Source: Lamellibrachia satsuma
Lineage: Eukaryota > Annelida > Polychaeta > Sabellida > Siboglinidae
NCBI GenBank assembly: GCA_033239005.1
Contig: BSQZ01000030.1
Location: forward strand, 4,834,001 to 4,898,000
Reading direction: 5' to 3'
DNA length: 64,000 nucleotides
Shown here: positions 52,732 through 63,424 of the stretch, one piece after another
Numbering within the stretch: position 1 is the stretch's first letter
Layout of the letters: the number at the start of each line of letters is the position of its first letter
Notes under the pieces: model-generated
What the model saw: only the letters and a program-made list of their open reading frames with translations
The model's database searches: none
What the model was told of the DNA's origin: nothing
Program-made: the position numbers and the translations under genes

Positions 52732-52942
52732 GAAGTCGTTGAGGATTTCTTGTTTCCGGCGTCGAAGCTTGTGATCCAGAGTCGAGACTCGAACAGCGAG
52801 CTGGCGTCAGAGCAGGCGATCCCCGTCTGTTCCACACCTCTCACCATCACTGCGGCCTTCGACCTGCTCGTTGCCCTGTGTTCTGGCTGTGTACATAACC
52901 TGAAGTACTTGGCTGGCATGCTCAATGGCATCTATTACTCAG
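52732..52942 (+). CDS. USP9X: USP9X-type deubiquitinase, exon 27
   Basis: 70 codons plus 1 nt, phase 0 in and 1 out: EVVEDFLFPASKLVIQSRDS through ASEQAIPVCSTPLTITAAFD to GMLNGIYYS. The acceptor is tttgacag and the donor gtgcgt. It leads into the catalytic domain. Confidence 0.95.
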
Positions 52943-53139
52943 GTGCGTTATGATACTGCCTGGTTGGCTGGCTGGTTGGCTGGCTGGCTGTCACACAAGT
53001 AATAATTTTAGGATCATAAAAAGCTATAAATGTATGCATCAGTTGATAATTGTCCAATAAACTACTAGATAATTCTTAATTCTGATTATTCTTAGTTTTT
53101 TAAGCTTTAAAATGGTATAAGAAATAGTCATCTTGCAAA

Positions 53140-54735
53140 CAAGTGCACGTCCAAGCCAATAGTCCCGTTAGACTTTGTAACATCAATGACACACAGTGAA
53201 AGTGCACGTCCAAGCCAATAGTCCCGTTAGACTTTGTAACATCAATGACACACAGTGAAAGTGCACGTCCAAGCCAATAGTCCCGTTAGACTTTGTAACA
53301 TCAGTGAAGCACAGTGAAAGTGCACGTCCAAGCCAATAGTCCCGTTAGACTTTGTAACATCAGTGAAGCACAGTGAAAGTGCACGTCCAAGCCAATAGTC
53401 CCGTTAGACTTTGTAACATCAGTGAAGCACAGTGAAAGTGCACGTCCAAGCCAATAGTCCCGTTAGACTTTGTAACATCAATGACACACAGTGAAAGTGC
53501 ACGTCCAAGCCAATAGTCCCGTTAGACTTTGTAACATCAGTGAAGCACAGTGAAAGTGCACGTCCAAGCCAATGTTCCTGTTAGACTTTGTAACATCAAT
53601 GACGCACAGTGAAAGTGCACGTCCAAGCCAATAGTCCCGTTAGACTTTGTAACATCAATGACGCACAGTGAAAGTGCACGTCCAAGCCAATAGTCCCGTT
53701 AGACTTTGTAACATCAGTGAAGCACAGTGAAAGTGCACGTCCAAGCCAATGTTCCTGTTAGACTTTGTAACATCAATGACGCACAGTGAAAGTGCACGTC
53801 CAAGCCAATAGTCCCGTTAGACTTTGTAACATCAATGACGCACAGTGAAAGTGCACGTCCAAGCCAATGTTCCTGTTAGACTTTGTAACATCAATGACGC
53901 ACAGTGAAAGTGCACGTCCAAGCCAATAGTCCCGTTAGACTTTGTAACATCAATGAAGCACAGTGAAAGTGCACGTCCAAGCCAATGTTCCCGTTAGACT
54001 TTGTAACATCAGTGAAGCACAGTGAAAGTGCACGTCCAAGTCAATGTTCCTGTTAGACTTTGTATCATCAATGACGCACAGTGAAAGTGCACGTCCAAGC
54101 CAATAGTCCCGTTAGACTTTGTAACATCAATGACACACAGTGAAAGTGCACGTCCAAGCCAATGTTCCTGTTAGACTTTGTAACATCAATGACGCACAGT
54201 GAAAGTGCACGTCCAAGCCAATGGTCCTGTTAGACTTTGTAACATCAATGACGCACAGTGAAAGTGCACGTCCAAGCCAATGGTCCTGTTAGACTTTGTA
54301 ACATCAATGACGCACAGTGAAAGTGCACGTCCAAGCCAATGTTCCTGTTAGACTTTGTAACATCAATGACGCACAGTGAAAGTGCACGTCCAAGCCAATG
54401 TTCCTGTTAGACTTTGTAACATCAATGACGCACAGTGAAAGTGCACGTCCAAGCCAATGGTCCTGTTAGACTGTAACATCAATGAAGCACAGTGAAAGTG
54501 CACGTCCAAGCCAATGTTCCTGTTAGACTTTGTAACATCAGTGACGCACAGTGAAAGTGCACATCCAAGCCAATGGTCCTGTTAGACTGTGTAACATCAA
54601 TGAAGCACAGTGAAAGTGCACGTCCAAGCCAAAGGTCCTGTTAGACTGTGTAACATCAATGAAGCACAGTGAAAGTGCACGTCCAAGCCAATGTTCCTGT
54701 TACACTTTGTAACATCAATGAAGCACAGTGAAATC
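53140..54735. repeat. 59-bp minisatellite, about 27 units (intron 27)
   Basis: Unit agtgaaagtgcacgtccaag plus ccaatagtcccgttagactt and tgtaacatcaatgacgcac. Variants (agtcccg/gttcctg; gacgc/gaagc) change in blocks along the array. 52943-53139 and 54736-54960 are unique. Confidence 0.94.
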
Positions 54736-54960
54736 ATTATTCAAGTTGTATATCAAATTGGCATACTTTAGGGAGGCCTGGCTACACAATCCAAAAGTGA
54801 AATTCTTATATCAAATGGTAAATTTGTGAAGTGCATGCATCGCACACGAATTGTACGATCCCACAGGTGGTCAATTCAACAATCATAATTGCACCTTTGT
54901 ACTGGGGAGAGCATATTGAAGGTGTGTGTAATAAAATAGTTGCCTTGGTTATTCCAGCAG

Positions 54961-55082
54961 GTCACGAGCAGCCATTGGTGGAGTGGGAGTATCTGCCCCC
55001 AATAGGACCTCGCCCCAACAAGGGCTTTGTCGGACTGAAGAACGCTGGGGCGACATGCTACATGAACTCTGTCTTACAACAG
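54961..55082 (+). CDS. USP9X: USP9X-type deubiquitinase, exon 28 (catalytic Cys box)
   Basis: 2 nt plus 40 codons, phase 1 in and 0 out: [20 protein letters not shown] then [20 protein letters not shown]. This is the USP Cys box: the nucleophile Cys codon is TGC at 55056-55058 (human Cys1566 from memory), and the oxyanion-hole Asn precedes it in NAGATC. The acceptor is a tandem cagcag: use of the first AG (54957) would add one residue in frame. The donor is gtacac. Confidence 0.95.
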
Positions 55083-55872
55083 GTACACAACCCGTTGTAG
55101 CATAGAGCTATATACACATCTCTTACAAGTTGTACCATAGAGCTATGTACACATCACATACGGGTTGTAGCATAGAGCTATGTACACATCTCATACAGGT
55201 TGTAGCACAGAACTATGTACACATCTCATACAAGTTGTAGCATAGAGCTATGTACACATCACATACGGGTTGTAGCATAGAGCTATGTACACATCTCATA
55301 CAGGTTGTAGCACAGAACTATGTACACATCTCATACAAGTTGTAGCATAGAGCTATGTACACATCTCAGACAAGTTGTAGCATAGAGCTATGTACACATC
55401 TCATACATGTTGTAGCATAGAGCTATGTACACATCTCATACAAGTTGTAGCATAGAGCTATGTACACATCTCATACAAGTTGTAGCATAGAGCTATATAC
55501 ACATCACATACAGGTTGTAGCATAGAGCTATGTACACATTTCATACAAGTTGTAGCATAGAGCTATGTACACATCTCATACAAGTTGTAGCATAGAGCTA
55601 TGTACACATCTCATACAAGTTGTAGCATAGAGCTATGTACACATCTCATACATGTTGTAGCATAGAGCTATGTACACATCTCATACAAGTTGTAGCATAG
55701 AGCTACGTACACATCTCATACAAGTTGTAGCATAGAGCTATGTACACATCTCATACAAGTTGTAGCATAGAGCTATGTACACATATCATACAGGTTGTAG
55801 CATAGAGCTATGTACACATATCATATAGGTTGTAGCATAGAGCTATATACGCATCTCATAAAGGTTGTAGCA

Positions 55873-56915
55873 TCAGGGATCGATCTGGAAAAAGGCACAT
55901 CAGAGGCATAACTATGTGCCTTTTTGAAATTTTATGTGCCCCAAGTTAATTTAATAAAACTGCAATTAATTTGCATAACATGGTCGCTTTGCATAACGTG
56001 GTAATTGTGAACATTACAGTTAATTTCATACTAGGCCAGTAAACATATTTGCAGTTTTTTTACTACATTCAGTACTTTTGATTTTGCTTGCTTGATAATT
56101 TGTTCTGCACGAAATATGAGGTGTAAGCTATCTAAATATAAGAGAGTTTCTACTTCTGGTAAAACTAAACACTTGATATTTTGTCTTTGTATAACTGCCC
56201 ACATCTCTGGGTATATTTAATACTTTTTTATTACTAATAATAGCAACAACATGTACAGAGATCACTAGTTTATTTTAAAATCTGTAACAAAACAAGGTAC
56301 TGAGTCCGTCCCACGTTTTGTGGTCATGTCATGGTCATGCCACTACTGTTTGAAATGACTTAACAAAAACAAGCTGTGTCTTGTCAACGGCAACACTTCG
56401 GTTGTCAACGTCACCGACGACGTCCCCAATGTCACCAGTCTCGGCTCTCTTGGGCACGTTGTCAGTTTTCATAATTGCTTCAGCAACAATAGTCTCAGCT
56501 ATTGTTTGTCTCTTTTTAGTCCACCCAACTAAGGTACCTTGTCAAGGCAGGGAAGTGGGTCTTTTTTGGGTGGCATCGTTACGGCATATGGCCCAGTGAG
56601 CCACAAATTAGGGAAGGACTATAAAAATTATGTTCCCCCATGCGGACAAATGATGTACCACCCTAGCAGATATATGACATACCATTGAGGTGGCAAAACG
56701 ATGAATATCGCAGAGCATTACAATTCTCCACCACGACTCTGGATAAAATATTAATCATGCAGTAACAAAATCGCAACATGCACGTTTGCAGTCGAACACT
56801 GATTGCGCTTTAATTTTAAATTTAATCGGTATTATATATCGCAAACAAAAAACAATGCAGCATTTAAAAATATGATGCGTCAATAATGCAAGGCTGCTGC
56901 TCCGATCGATCCCTG
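55873..56915. mobile_element. Non-autonomous DNA transposon, 1043 bp, 12-bp TIRs
   Basis: Perfect terminal inverted repeats cagggatcgatc and gatcgatccctg, inserted in the 35-bp array. Flanking tagcat on both sides is a 6-bp target duplication; read one way it is 8 bp (tgtagcat) because tg overlaps the TIR end. The CAGGG end suggests hAT. A subterminal hairpin aaaaaggcaca and its reverse complement lies at 55889-55925. No transposase; the 72-codon ORF inside has no motif. Confidence 0.88.
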
Positions 56916-57055
56916 TAGCATAGAGCTATGTACACATCTCATACAGGTTGTAGCATAGAGCTATGTACACATCTCATACAGGTTGTAGCATAGAGCTATG
57001 TACACATCTCATACAGGTTGTAGCATAGAGCTATGTATACATCTCATACAGGTTG

Positions 57056-57506
57056 TAGGGGTAAGACCACAGTTGACCTTCCTGTTTATTGTTTCACACG
57101 AATGTAGGGCGTATTCAATTGCGATATGTGAATTTAAAGAATTCATATGATGTGACATAAGTGCAATTGAGCAGGCATATTCACAGGTTTGTTTGTAGAA
57201 GCTATTGGCTGTGAAATGGTGCATTTTTTGGAAGAGTTTAACAGGCGGAGGGATTTATGGGAATTTTTCTGCTATGGGCCACGTGGGCGCATGAATACAT
57301 GGCTCTTTTTGTCAAAATTGACGAGCATCGCACATTGGGGCGTTTTAAAAGAGTTGGAGGTATGTGATTTTAATAAAATTTTGTCAGCATGTCAATGAGA
57401 TGATGGCAGTTGCTGTGAAAATTTTCAGACTTTGATGGTCACGTTTTCTTATAATCAGACAAAACGTTAACATGGCCACCAATTCTCTACTGTGGTCTGA
57501 CCCCTG
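57056..57506. mobile_element. MITE, about 451 bp, hAT-like ends
   Basis: Imperfect terminal repeats: left taggggtaagaccacagttg, right end in reverse caggggtcagaccacagtag, three mismatches in about 21. It is inserted in the same 35-bp array 140 bp after the first element; flanks gttg and taacatagag fit array sequence with one change. No coding capacity. Confidence 0.82.
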
Positions 57507-57850
57507 TAACATAGAGCTATGTACACATCACATACAGGTGTAGCATAGAGCTATGTACACATCTCATACAGCCTGTAGCATACATATATGTACACATCAC
57601 ATACAGGTTGTAGCATGGAGCTATGAATATATCTCGTACAACCTGTAGCATAGAGCTATGTACACATCACATACAACCTGTTGCTTATAGATATGTACAC
57701 ATCTCATACAACCTGTAGCATAGAGCTATGTACACCTCTCATACAGCCTGTAGCATACAGATATGTACTCATCACATACAGGTTGTAGCATAGAACTATG
57801 AACACATTTCATACATGTTGCATAGAGCTACATATACAGGTATTTAGCAT

Positions 57851-58705
57851 AGAGCTACAAGCATGTACAACATGTAGCATAAAGCTGCTAGCATGTACAC
57901 ATTGTATGATGTAGCTACTAATGCACACCATGCATGATAGAACTACTGATGTACATCATGTATGATAGAGCTGCCAATGTACACCATGCATGATAGAGCT
58001 ACTAATGTACACTGTGTATGATATAACTACTAATGTACACTGTGTATAATAAAGTTACTAATGTACATTGTGTATGATAGAGCTGCTAATGTACAATGTG
58101 TATGATAAAGTTACAAATGTACACTGTGTATGATAGAGCTACTAATGTACACTGTGTATGATAAAGTTACTAATGTATACTGTGTATGATAGAGCTAGTA
58201 ATGTACACTGTGTATGATAAAGTTACTAATGTATACTGTGTATGATAGAGCTAGTAATGTACACTGTGTATGATAAAGTTGCTAATGTACACTGTGTATG
58301 AAAGAGCTACTAATGTACACCATGTTTGTAGAGTAGATATACTAATATACACTATGTATGATAGAGCTACTAATGTACACTATGTATGATAGAGCTACTA
58401 ATGTACACTATGTATGATAGAGCTACTAATGTACACTATGTATGATAGAGCTACTAATGTACACTATGTATGATAGAGCTACTAATGTACACTATGTATG
58501 ATAGAGCTACTAATGTACACTATGTATGATAGAGCTACTAATGTACACTATGTATGATAGAGCTACTAATGTACACTATGTATGATAGAGCTACTAATGT
58601 ACACTATGTATGATAGAGCTACTAATGTACACTATGTATGATAGAGCTACTAATGTACACTATGTATGATAGAGCTACTAATGTACACTATGTATGATGG
58701 AGTGT
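57851..58705. repeat. 28-bp minisatellite up to exon 29
   Basis: Units of gagctactaatgtacactat plus gtatgata; irregular at the left and almost identical from 58330 to 58700 (about 13 units). It ends 15 bp before the exon 29 acceptor. Confidence 0.92.
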
Positions 58706-58720
58706 TTTGTGCTGTCGCAG

Positions 58721-58822
58721 CTTTTCATGATTGACCCGGTACGCGACTACATTCTGGGTGTAGAGGGCGCTGCTGATGACAACATGGAGGACTATGACAG
58801 TGAGGAGAAAGCCGATAGTGAG
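58721..58822 (+). CDS. USP9X: USP9X-type deubiquitinase, exon 29
   Basis: 34 codons, phase 0/0: LFMIDPVRDYILGVEGAADD then NMEDYDSEEKADSE, aligning with USP9X [20 protein letters not shown] and its acidic insert. The acceptor is ctgtcgcag and the donor gtaact. It continues the catalytic domain after the Cys box. Confidence 0.94.
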
Positions 58823-58839
58823 GTAACTCAATACATCAT

Positions 58840-59365
58840 ATTATTTTCTGGTGTCTCAATATAACAACCATTGCAATCTATTTAATGGTATTTTCTGGTG
58901 TCTCAATATAACAACCATTGCAGCTATTTAATGGTATTTTATGGTGTCTCAGTATAACAACCATTGCAATCTATTTAATGGTATTTTATAGAGTCTCAAT
59001 ATAACAACCATTGCAATCTATTTAATGGTATTTTATGGTGTCTCAATATAACAACCATTGCAATCTATTTAATGGTATTTTATGGTGTCTCAATATAACA
59101 ACCATTGCAATCTATTTAATGGTATTTTCTGGTGTCTCAATATAACAACCATTGCGATCTATTTAATGGTATTTTCTGGTGTCTCAATATAACAACCATT
59201 GCAGCTATTTAATGGTATTTTATGGTGTCTCAATATAACAACCATTGCAATCTATTTAATGGTATTTTATAGAGTCTCAATATAACAACCATTGCAATCT
59301 ATTTAATGGTATTTTATGGTGTCTCAATATAACAACCATTGCAATCTATTTAATGGTATTTAATA
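58840..59365. repeat. 47-bp minisatellite, about 11 units (intron 29)
   Basis: Unit cattgcaatctatttaatgg plus tattttatggtgtctcaata and taacaac. It starts about 20 bp after the exon 29 donor. Confidence 0.93.
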
Positions 59366-59512
59366 TTTTTTTTACCTGTCCGTTTTAGTTTATCAAGTTC
59401 AGTTTTGTTTAGACATGTCTTAGTAACTTGTAGTCTTTTGTAGTCAAACGTAAACACTTCTGAAGAGGGTCATACTCAGGATATGAATGCATAAATAAAG
59501 ATTATTATTATT
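59366..59512 (+). mobile_element. Possible retroelement 3' end
   Basis: A short sequence ending gcataaataaagattatta (ATT)n sits directly next to the array, like a LINE or SINE tail. Only the tail supports it. A 50-bp duplication gtcatgtcaccaagtggttg follows at 59530-59598. Confidence 0.35.
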
Positions 59513-59627
59513 GACTGTTGTGACATTTGTGTGTCATGTCACCAAGTGGTTGCGGTGACATGTGTTGTGTGTCATGTCACCAAGTGGTTGCGGTGACAGA
59601 CTGTGACACGTGTTGTGACTGTAACAG

Positions 59628-59806
59628 ACAAATGTAGACCCGGGAGAGGAGGAGATCCGGACGGAGGACAAGACCGTGGTGACGAAGGAGGCGGGGCGCA
59701 AGGACTACAACCTGGGCGTGCTTAAACACGTGCAGGCCATCTTTGCTCACCTCGCCTGTAGTCGCCTCCAGTACTACGTGCCACGAGGCTTCTGGAAGCA
59801 CTTCAG
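59628..59806 (+). CDS. USP9X: USP9X-type deubiquitinase, exon 30 (last in window)
   Basis: 59 codons plus 2 nt, phase 0 in and 2 out: [20 protein letters not shown] through [20 protein letters not shown] and [15 protein letters not shown]. The acceptor is tgtaacag and the donor gtcagt. The next expected segment (LWGEPVNLREQHDALEFF, with the rest of the catalytic domain and its His) is not found up to 64000, so the gene runs off the window. Confidence 0.95.
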
Positions 59807-60250
59807 GTCAGTAGTGGGGCAAGTCAGTGGGGGGTCTCTCTGGGGCAAGTCAGTGGGGGGTCTCTCTGAGGCAAGTCAGTGGGGGGTCTCTCTGGGGCAA
59901 GTCAGTGGGGGGTCTCTCTGAGGCAAGTCAGTGGGGGGTCTCTCTGGGGCAAGTCAGTGAGGGGATCTCCCTGGGGCAAGTCAGTGTGTTGGTTTCTGGA
60001 GCAAGTCAGTGAAGGGATCTCTCTAGGCCTAGTCAGTGAGGGGATCTTTCTGGGGCAAGTCAGTGAGGGGATCTCTCCGGGGCAAGTCAGTGAGGGGATC
60101 TCTCCGGGGCAAGTCAGTGAGGGGATCTCTCTGGGGCAAGTCAGTGAGGGGATCTCTCTGGGGCAAGTCAGTGAGGGGATCTCTCTGGGGCAAGTCAGTG
60201 AGGGGATCTCTCTGGGGCAAGTCAGTGAGGGGATCTCTCTGGGGCAAGTC
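59807..60250. repeat. 26-bp donor array from exon 30
   Basis: The donor region gtcagtagtggggcaa starts about 17 units of gtcagtggggggtctctctg plus gggcaa, giving decoys of the form caa|gtcagt from 59823 at 26-nt steps. The real site is cag|gtcagt at 59807. Confidence 0.88.
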
Positions 60251-60589
60251 AATGCTTTCTGGAAGCGGTCATGGTGACGCCACAGAGGAAATAGTGTGGC
60301 AGCCAGATAATGGTAGCTACCCGACTGGTGTAGGACTTGGCAGATGTAACAGGGAAACCACGCTTTGATTCAACCAACCAGAACAGGCCAGTAGATGGCA
60401 CCACAAGGAGAGCCTGGTCATGATCGGGGATTTAAGATTTGGCCAATGATCCGATCCCTTGTCAAAGCCTGGCAAGCAGCATGTGACATGGAGAAAGCAT
60501 TCAGCATCAGTGAATGATTGCTTTTAAGGGTTGGGTTTCTGTGCTATACTACATGCAGATGAAGCCAACAAAATGGGGCATGAAAGGCT

Positions 60590-61300
60590 GGGTGATGGCA
60601 GGATCTGACTGTAAGCTGTACACTGGCAATGACAGGCTGGGTGATGGCAGGATCTGACTGGAAGCTGTACACTGGCAATGACAGGTTCGGTGATGGCAGG
60701 ATCTGACTGGAAGCTGTACACTGGCAATGACAGGTTCGGTGATGGCAGGATCTGACTGGAAGCTGTACACTGGCAATGACAGGTTCGGTGATGGCAGGAT
60801 CTGACTGGAAGCTGTACACTGGCAATGACAGGTTTGGTGATGGCAGGATCTGACAGGATGCTGTACACTGGCAATGACAGGCTGGGTGATGGCAGGATCT
60901 GACTGGAAGCTGTACACTGGCAATGACAGGTTCGGTGATGGCAGGATCTGACTGGAAGCTGTACACTGGCAATGACAGGTTCGGTGATGGCAGGATCTGA
61001 CAGGATGCTGTACACTGGCAATGACAGGTTCGGTGATGGCAGGATCTGACTGGAAGCTGTACACTGGCAATGACAGGTTCGGTGATGGCAGGATCTGACT
61101 GGAAGCTGTACACTGGCAATGACAGGTTCGGTGATGGCAGGATCTGACTGGAAGCTGTACACTGGCAATGACAGGTTCGGTGATGGCAGGATCTGACTGG
61201 AAGCTGTACACTGGCAATGACAGGTTCGGTGATGGCAGGATCTGACTGGAAGCTGTACACTAGCAATGACAGGCTGGCTGATGGCAGGATCTGACGGGAT
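60590..61300. repeat. 49-bp array inside the transposase gene
   Basis: About 14 units of gatggcaggatctgactgga plus agctgtacactggcaatgac and aggttcggt, copying the segment that codes for MAGSDGKLYTGND. Not a multiple of 3, so it shifts the frame from unit to unit. Confidence 0.93.
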
Positions 61301-61477
61301 GCTGTACACTGGCAAAGAAGACGGCAGCACAGTGGTGACAGGGCTCGGACAACATGTGGTTGTTGCACTAACAGATTGTCTGCCCTCAGGTCACGAAGTG
61401 TACTACAACTACTTTTTCTCAAGCATAGAACTCATCAAAACTTTGAAGAAGGAGACACTTGGTTCGTGTGGAACCGT

Positions 61478-62128
61478 CAGCAACAATCACAAGGCCTTCC
61501 TCCTCAGCAACAATCGCATGGTCTTCCTCCTCAACAACAATCACATGGTCTTCCTCCTCAGCAACAATCACATGGTCTTCCTCCTCAGCAACAATCACAT
61601 GGTCTTCCTCAGCAACAATCACATGGTCTTCCTCCTCAGCAACAATCACATGGTCTTCCTCCTCAGCAACAATCACATGGTCTCCCTCCTCAGCAACAAT
61701 CACATGGTCTTCCTCCTCAGCAACAATCACATGGTCTTCCTCCTCAGCAACAATCACATGGTCTTCCTCCTCAGCAACAATCACATGGTCTTCCTCCTCA
61801 GCAACAATCACATGGTCTCCCTCCTCAACAACAATCACATGATCTTCCTTCTCAGCAACAATCACATGGTCTTCCTCCTCAGCAACAATCACATGGTCTT
61901 CCTCCTCAGCAACAATCACATGGTCTTCCTCCTCAGCAACAATCACATGGTCTTCCTTCTCAGCAACAATCACATGGTCTTCCTTCTCAGCAACAATCAC
62001 ATGATCTTCCTTCTCAGCAACAATCACATGGTCTTCCTCCTCAGCAACAATCACATGGTCTTCCTTCTCAGCAACAATCACATGATCTTCCTTCTCAGCA
62101 ACAATCACATGGTCTTCCTCCTCTACTC
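61478..62128. repeat. 27-bp array inside the transposase gene
   Basis: About 24 units of cctcctcagcaacaatcaca plus tggtctt (one 24-bp unit), starting in the CGTVSNNHKA segment. It is open in all + frames, so long low-complexity ORFs (PPQQQSHGL, LLSNNHMVF) appear; artefacts. Confidence 0.93.
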
Positions 62129-62195
62129 CAGCAGTTCGCGAAAACTAAATGAAAAGCACCATTGTTTGTGCAACTACATGTTGGCTATTGGATGG

Positions 62196-62872
62196 CGTGA
62201 CACATGACTGGTATGTGTGCTGACCAATAGCCACTCCTCTGACACATGACTGGTATGTGTGCTGACCAATAGCCACTCCTCTGACACATGACTGGTATGT
62301 GTGCTGACCAATAGCCACTCCTCTGACACATGACTGGTATGTGTGCTGACCAATAGCCACTCCTCTGACACATGACTGGTATGTGTGCTGACCAATAGCC
62401 ACTCCTCTGACACATGACTGGTATGTGTGCTGACCAATAGCCACTCCTCTGACACATGACAGGTATGTGTGCTGACCAATAGCCACTCCTCTGACACATG
62501 ACTGGTATGTGTGCTGACCAATAGCCACTCCTCTGACACATGACTCGTATGTGTGCTGACCAATAGCCACTCCTCTGACACATGACTGGTATGTGTGCTG
62601 ACCAATAGCCACTCCTCTGACACATGACAGGTATGTGTGCTGACCAATAGCCACTCCTCTGACACATGACTGGTATGTGTGCTGACCAATAGCCACTCCT
62701 CTGACACATGACTGGTATGTGTGCTGACCAATAGCCACTCCTCTGACACATGACTGGTATGTGTGCTGACCAATAGCCACTCCTCTGACACATGACTGGT
62801 ATGTGTGCTGACCAATAGCCACTCCTCTGACACATGACTGGTATGTGTGCTGACCAATAGCCACTCCTCTAA
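62196..62872. repeat. 42-bp array inside the transposase gene
   Basis: About 16 units of tgacacatgactggtatgtg plus tgctgaccaatagccactcc, copying the WRDT.LVCVLTNSHSS segment, with TGA inside each unit in the transposase frame. Very uniform. Confidence 0.94.
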
Positions 62873-63023
62873 TTGTTAGGCAGCAGTGTCACAAGGCTCA
62901 CACCAATGGTCGGAGGCGTACAAGAAGATGGGCGGTGTCGACCTTTCTGACCAGATGAACTTGTATCACAAGCTGGCGAAGAATAGCTTCAAATGGTGGA
63001 AGAAAATTGTCTTTGATCTCCTG

Positions 63024-63160
63024 TTGACAGCGGTGGTGAGGTCTCACATCCTACACCTGTTGACAGCGGTGGTGAGGTCTCACATCCTACACCTGTTGAC
63101 AGCGGTGGTGAGGTTTCACATCCTACACCTGTTGACAGCGGTGGTGAGGTCTCACATCCT
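63024..63160. repeat. 36-bp array inside the transposase gene
   Basis: About 3.7 units of ctgttgacagcggtggtgag plus gtctcacatcctacac, in frame (LLTAVVRSHILH), just after the WWKKIVFDLL motif. Confidence 0.92.
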
Positions 63161-63424
63161 ACACTGGTCGTCTGCCGTTGTGAAGTCAGACTTTTGGCTG
63201 CAGTTGACAGAGCAATGGCTTGAGGGCTATGAACGCCACAGTGTTGCACCTGGAAAACCCAGTACTGCCGAGGACACTCCTCTACGACTCTGGATGACAC
63301 TTCATGGAGCATCGTGGGAAGTTGACAGAATGTGTAATGTACACAGAGTGTCTAATGTACACAGAGTGTAACGTACAAAGAGTGTGTAATGTACACAGAG
63401 CGACAAGGTGGCAAGGCAAACGTT

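Larger units (their letters stand above)
55090..57850. repeat. 35-bp minisatellite hosting two nested elements (intron 28)
   Basis: Unit gttgtagcatagagctatgt plus acacatctcatacag. It begins about 10 bp after the exon 28 donor. About 22 units lie before the first MITE, 4 between the two MITEs and about 10 degenerate ones after the second. Confidence 0.92.
60262..63320 (+). pseudogene. piggyBac-type transposase gene, dead, expanded by four minisatellites
   Basis: Matches to DDE_Tnp_1_7-type transposases in order: WPMIRSLVKAWQAACDMEKA FSISE, a frame break, MIAFKGWVSVLYYMQMKPTK, LYTGKEDGSTVVTGLGQ, LPSGHEVYYNYFFSSIELI, CGTVSNNHKA, LAIGWRDT then LVCVLTNSHSS, and KMGGVDLSDQMNLYH with FKWWKKIVFDLL (62925-63020). 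The position of the catalytic Asp in the usual FDNFF motif reads YYNYFF, so the Asp appears lost. Frame breaks and four arrays (49, 27, 42, 36 bp) separate the parts. It sits in intron 30. Confidence 0.88.

Noticed and set aside
53140..54735. Regular direct repeats resembling a CRISPR array
   Set aside because: Units follow each other without unique spacers, the DNA is an intron of an animal gene, and no cas-like gene is present. The same applies to all other arrays here.
61266..62207. Glutamine-rich (PPQQQSHGL) protein gene
   Set aside because: Three frames of the 27-bp array are all open. The biologically sensible frame is the transposase one before the array, and it ends in a broken gene.
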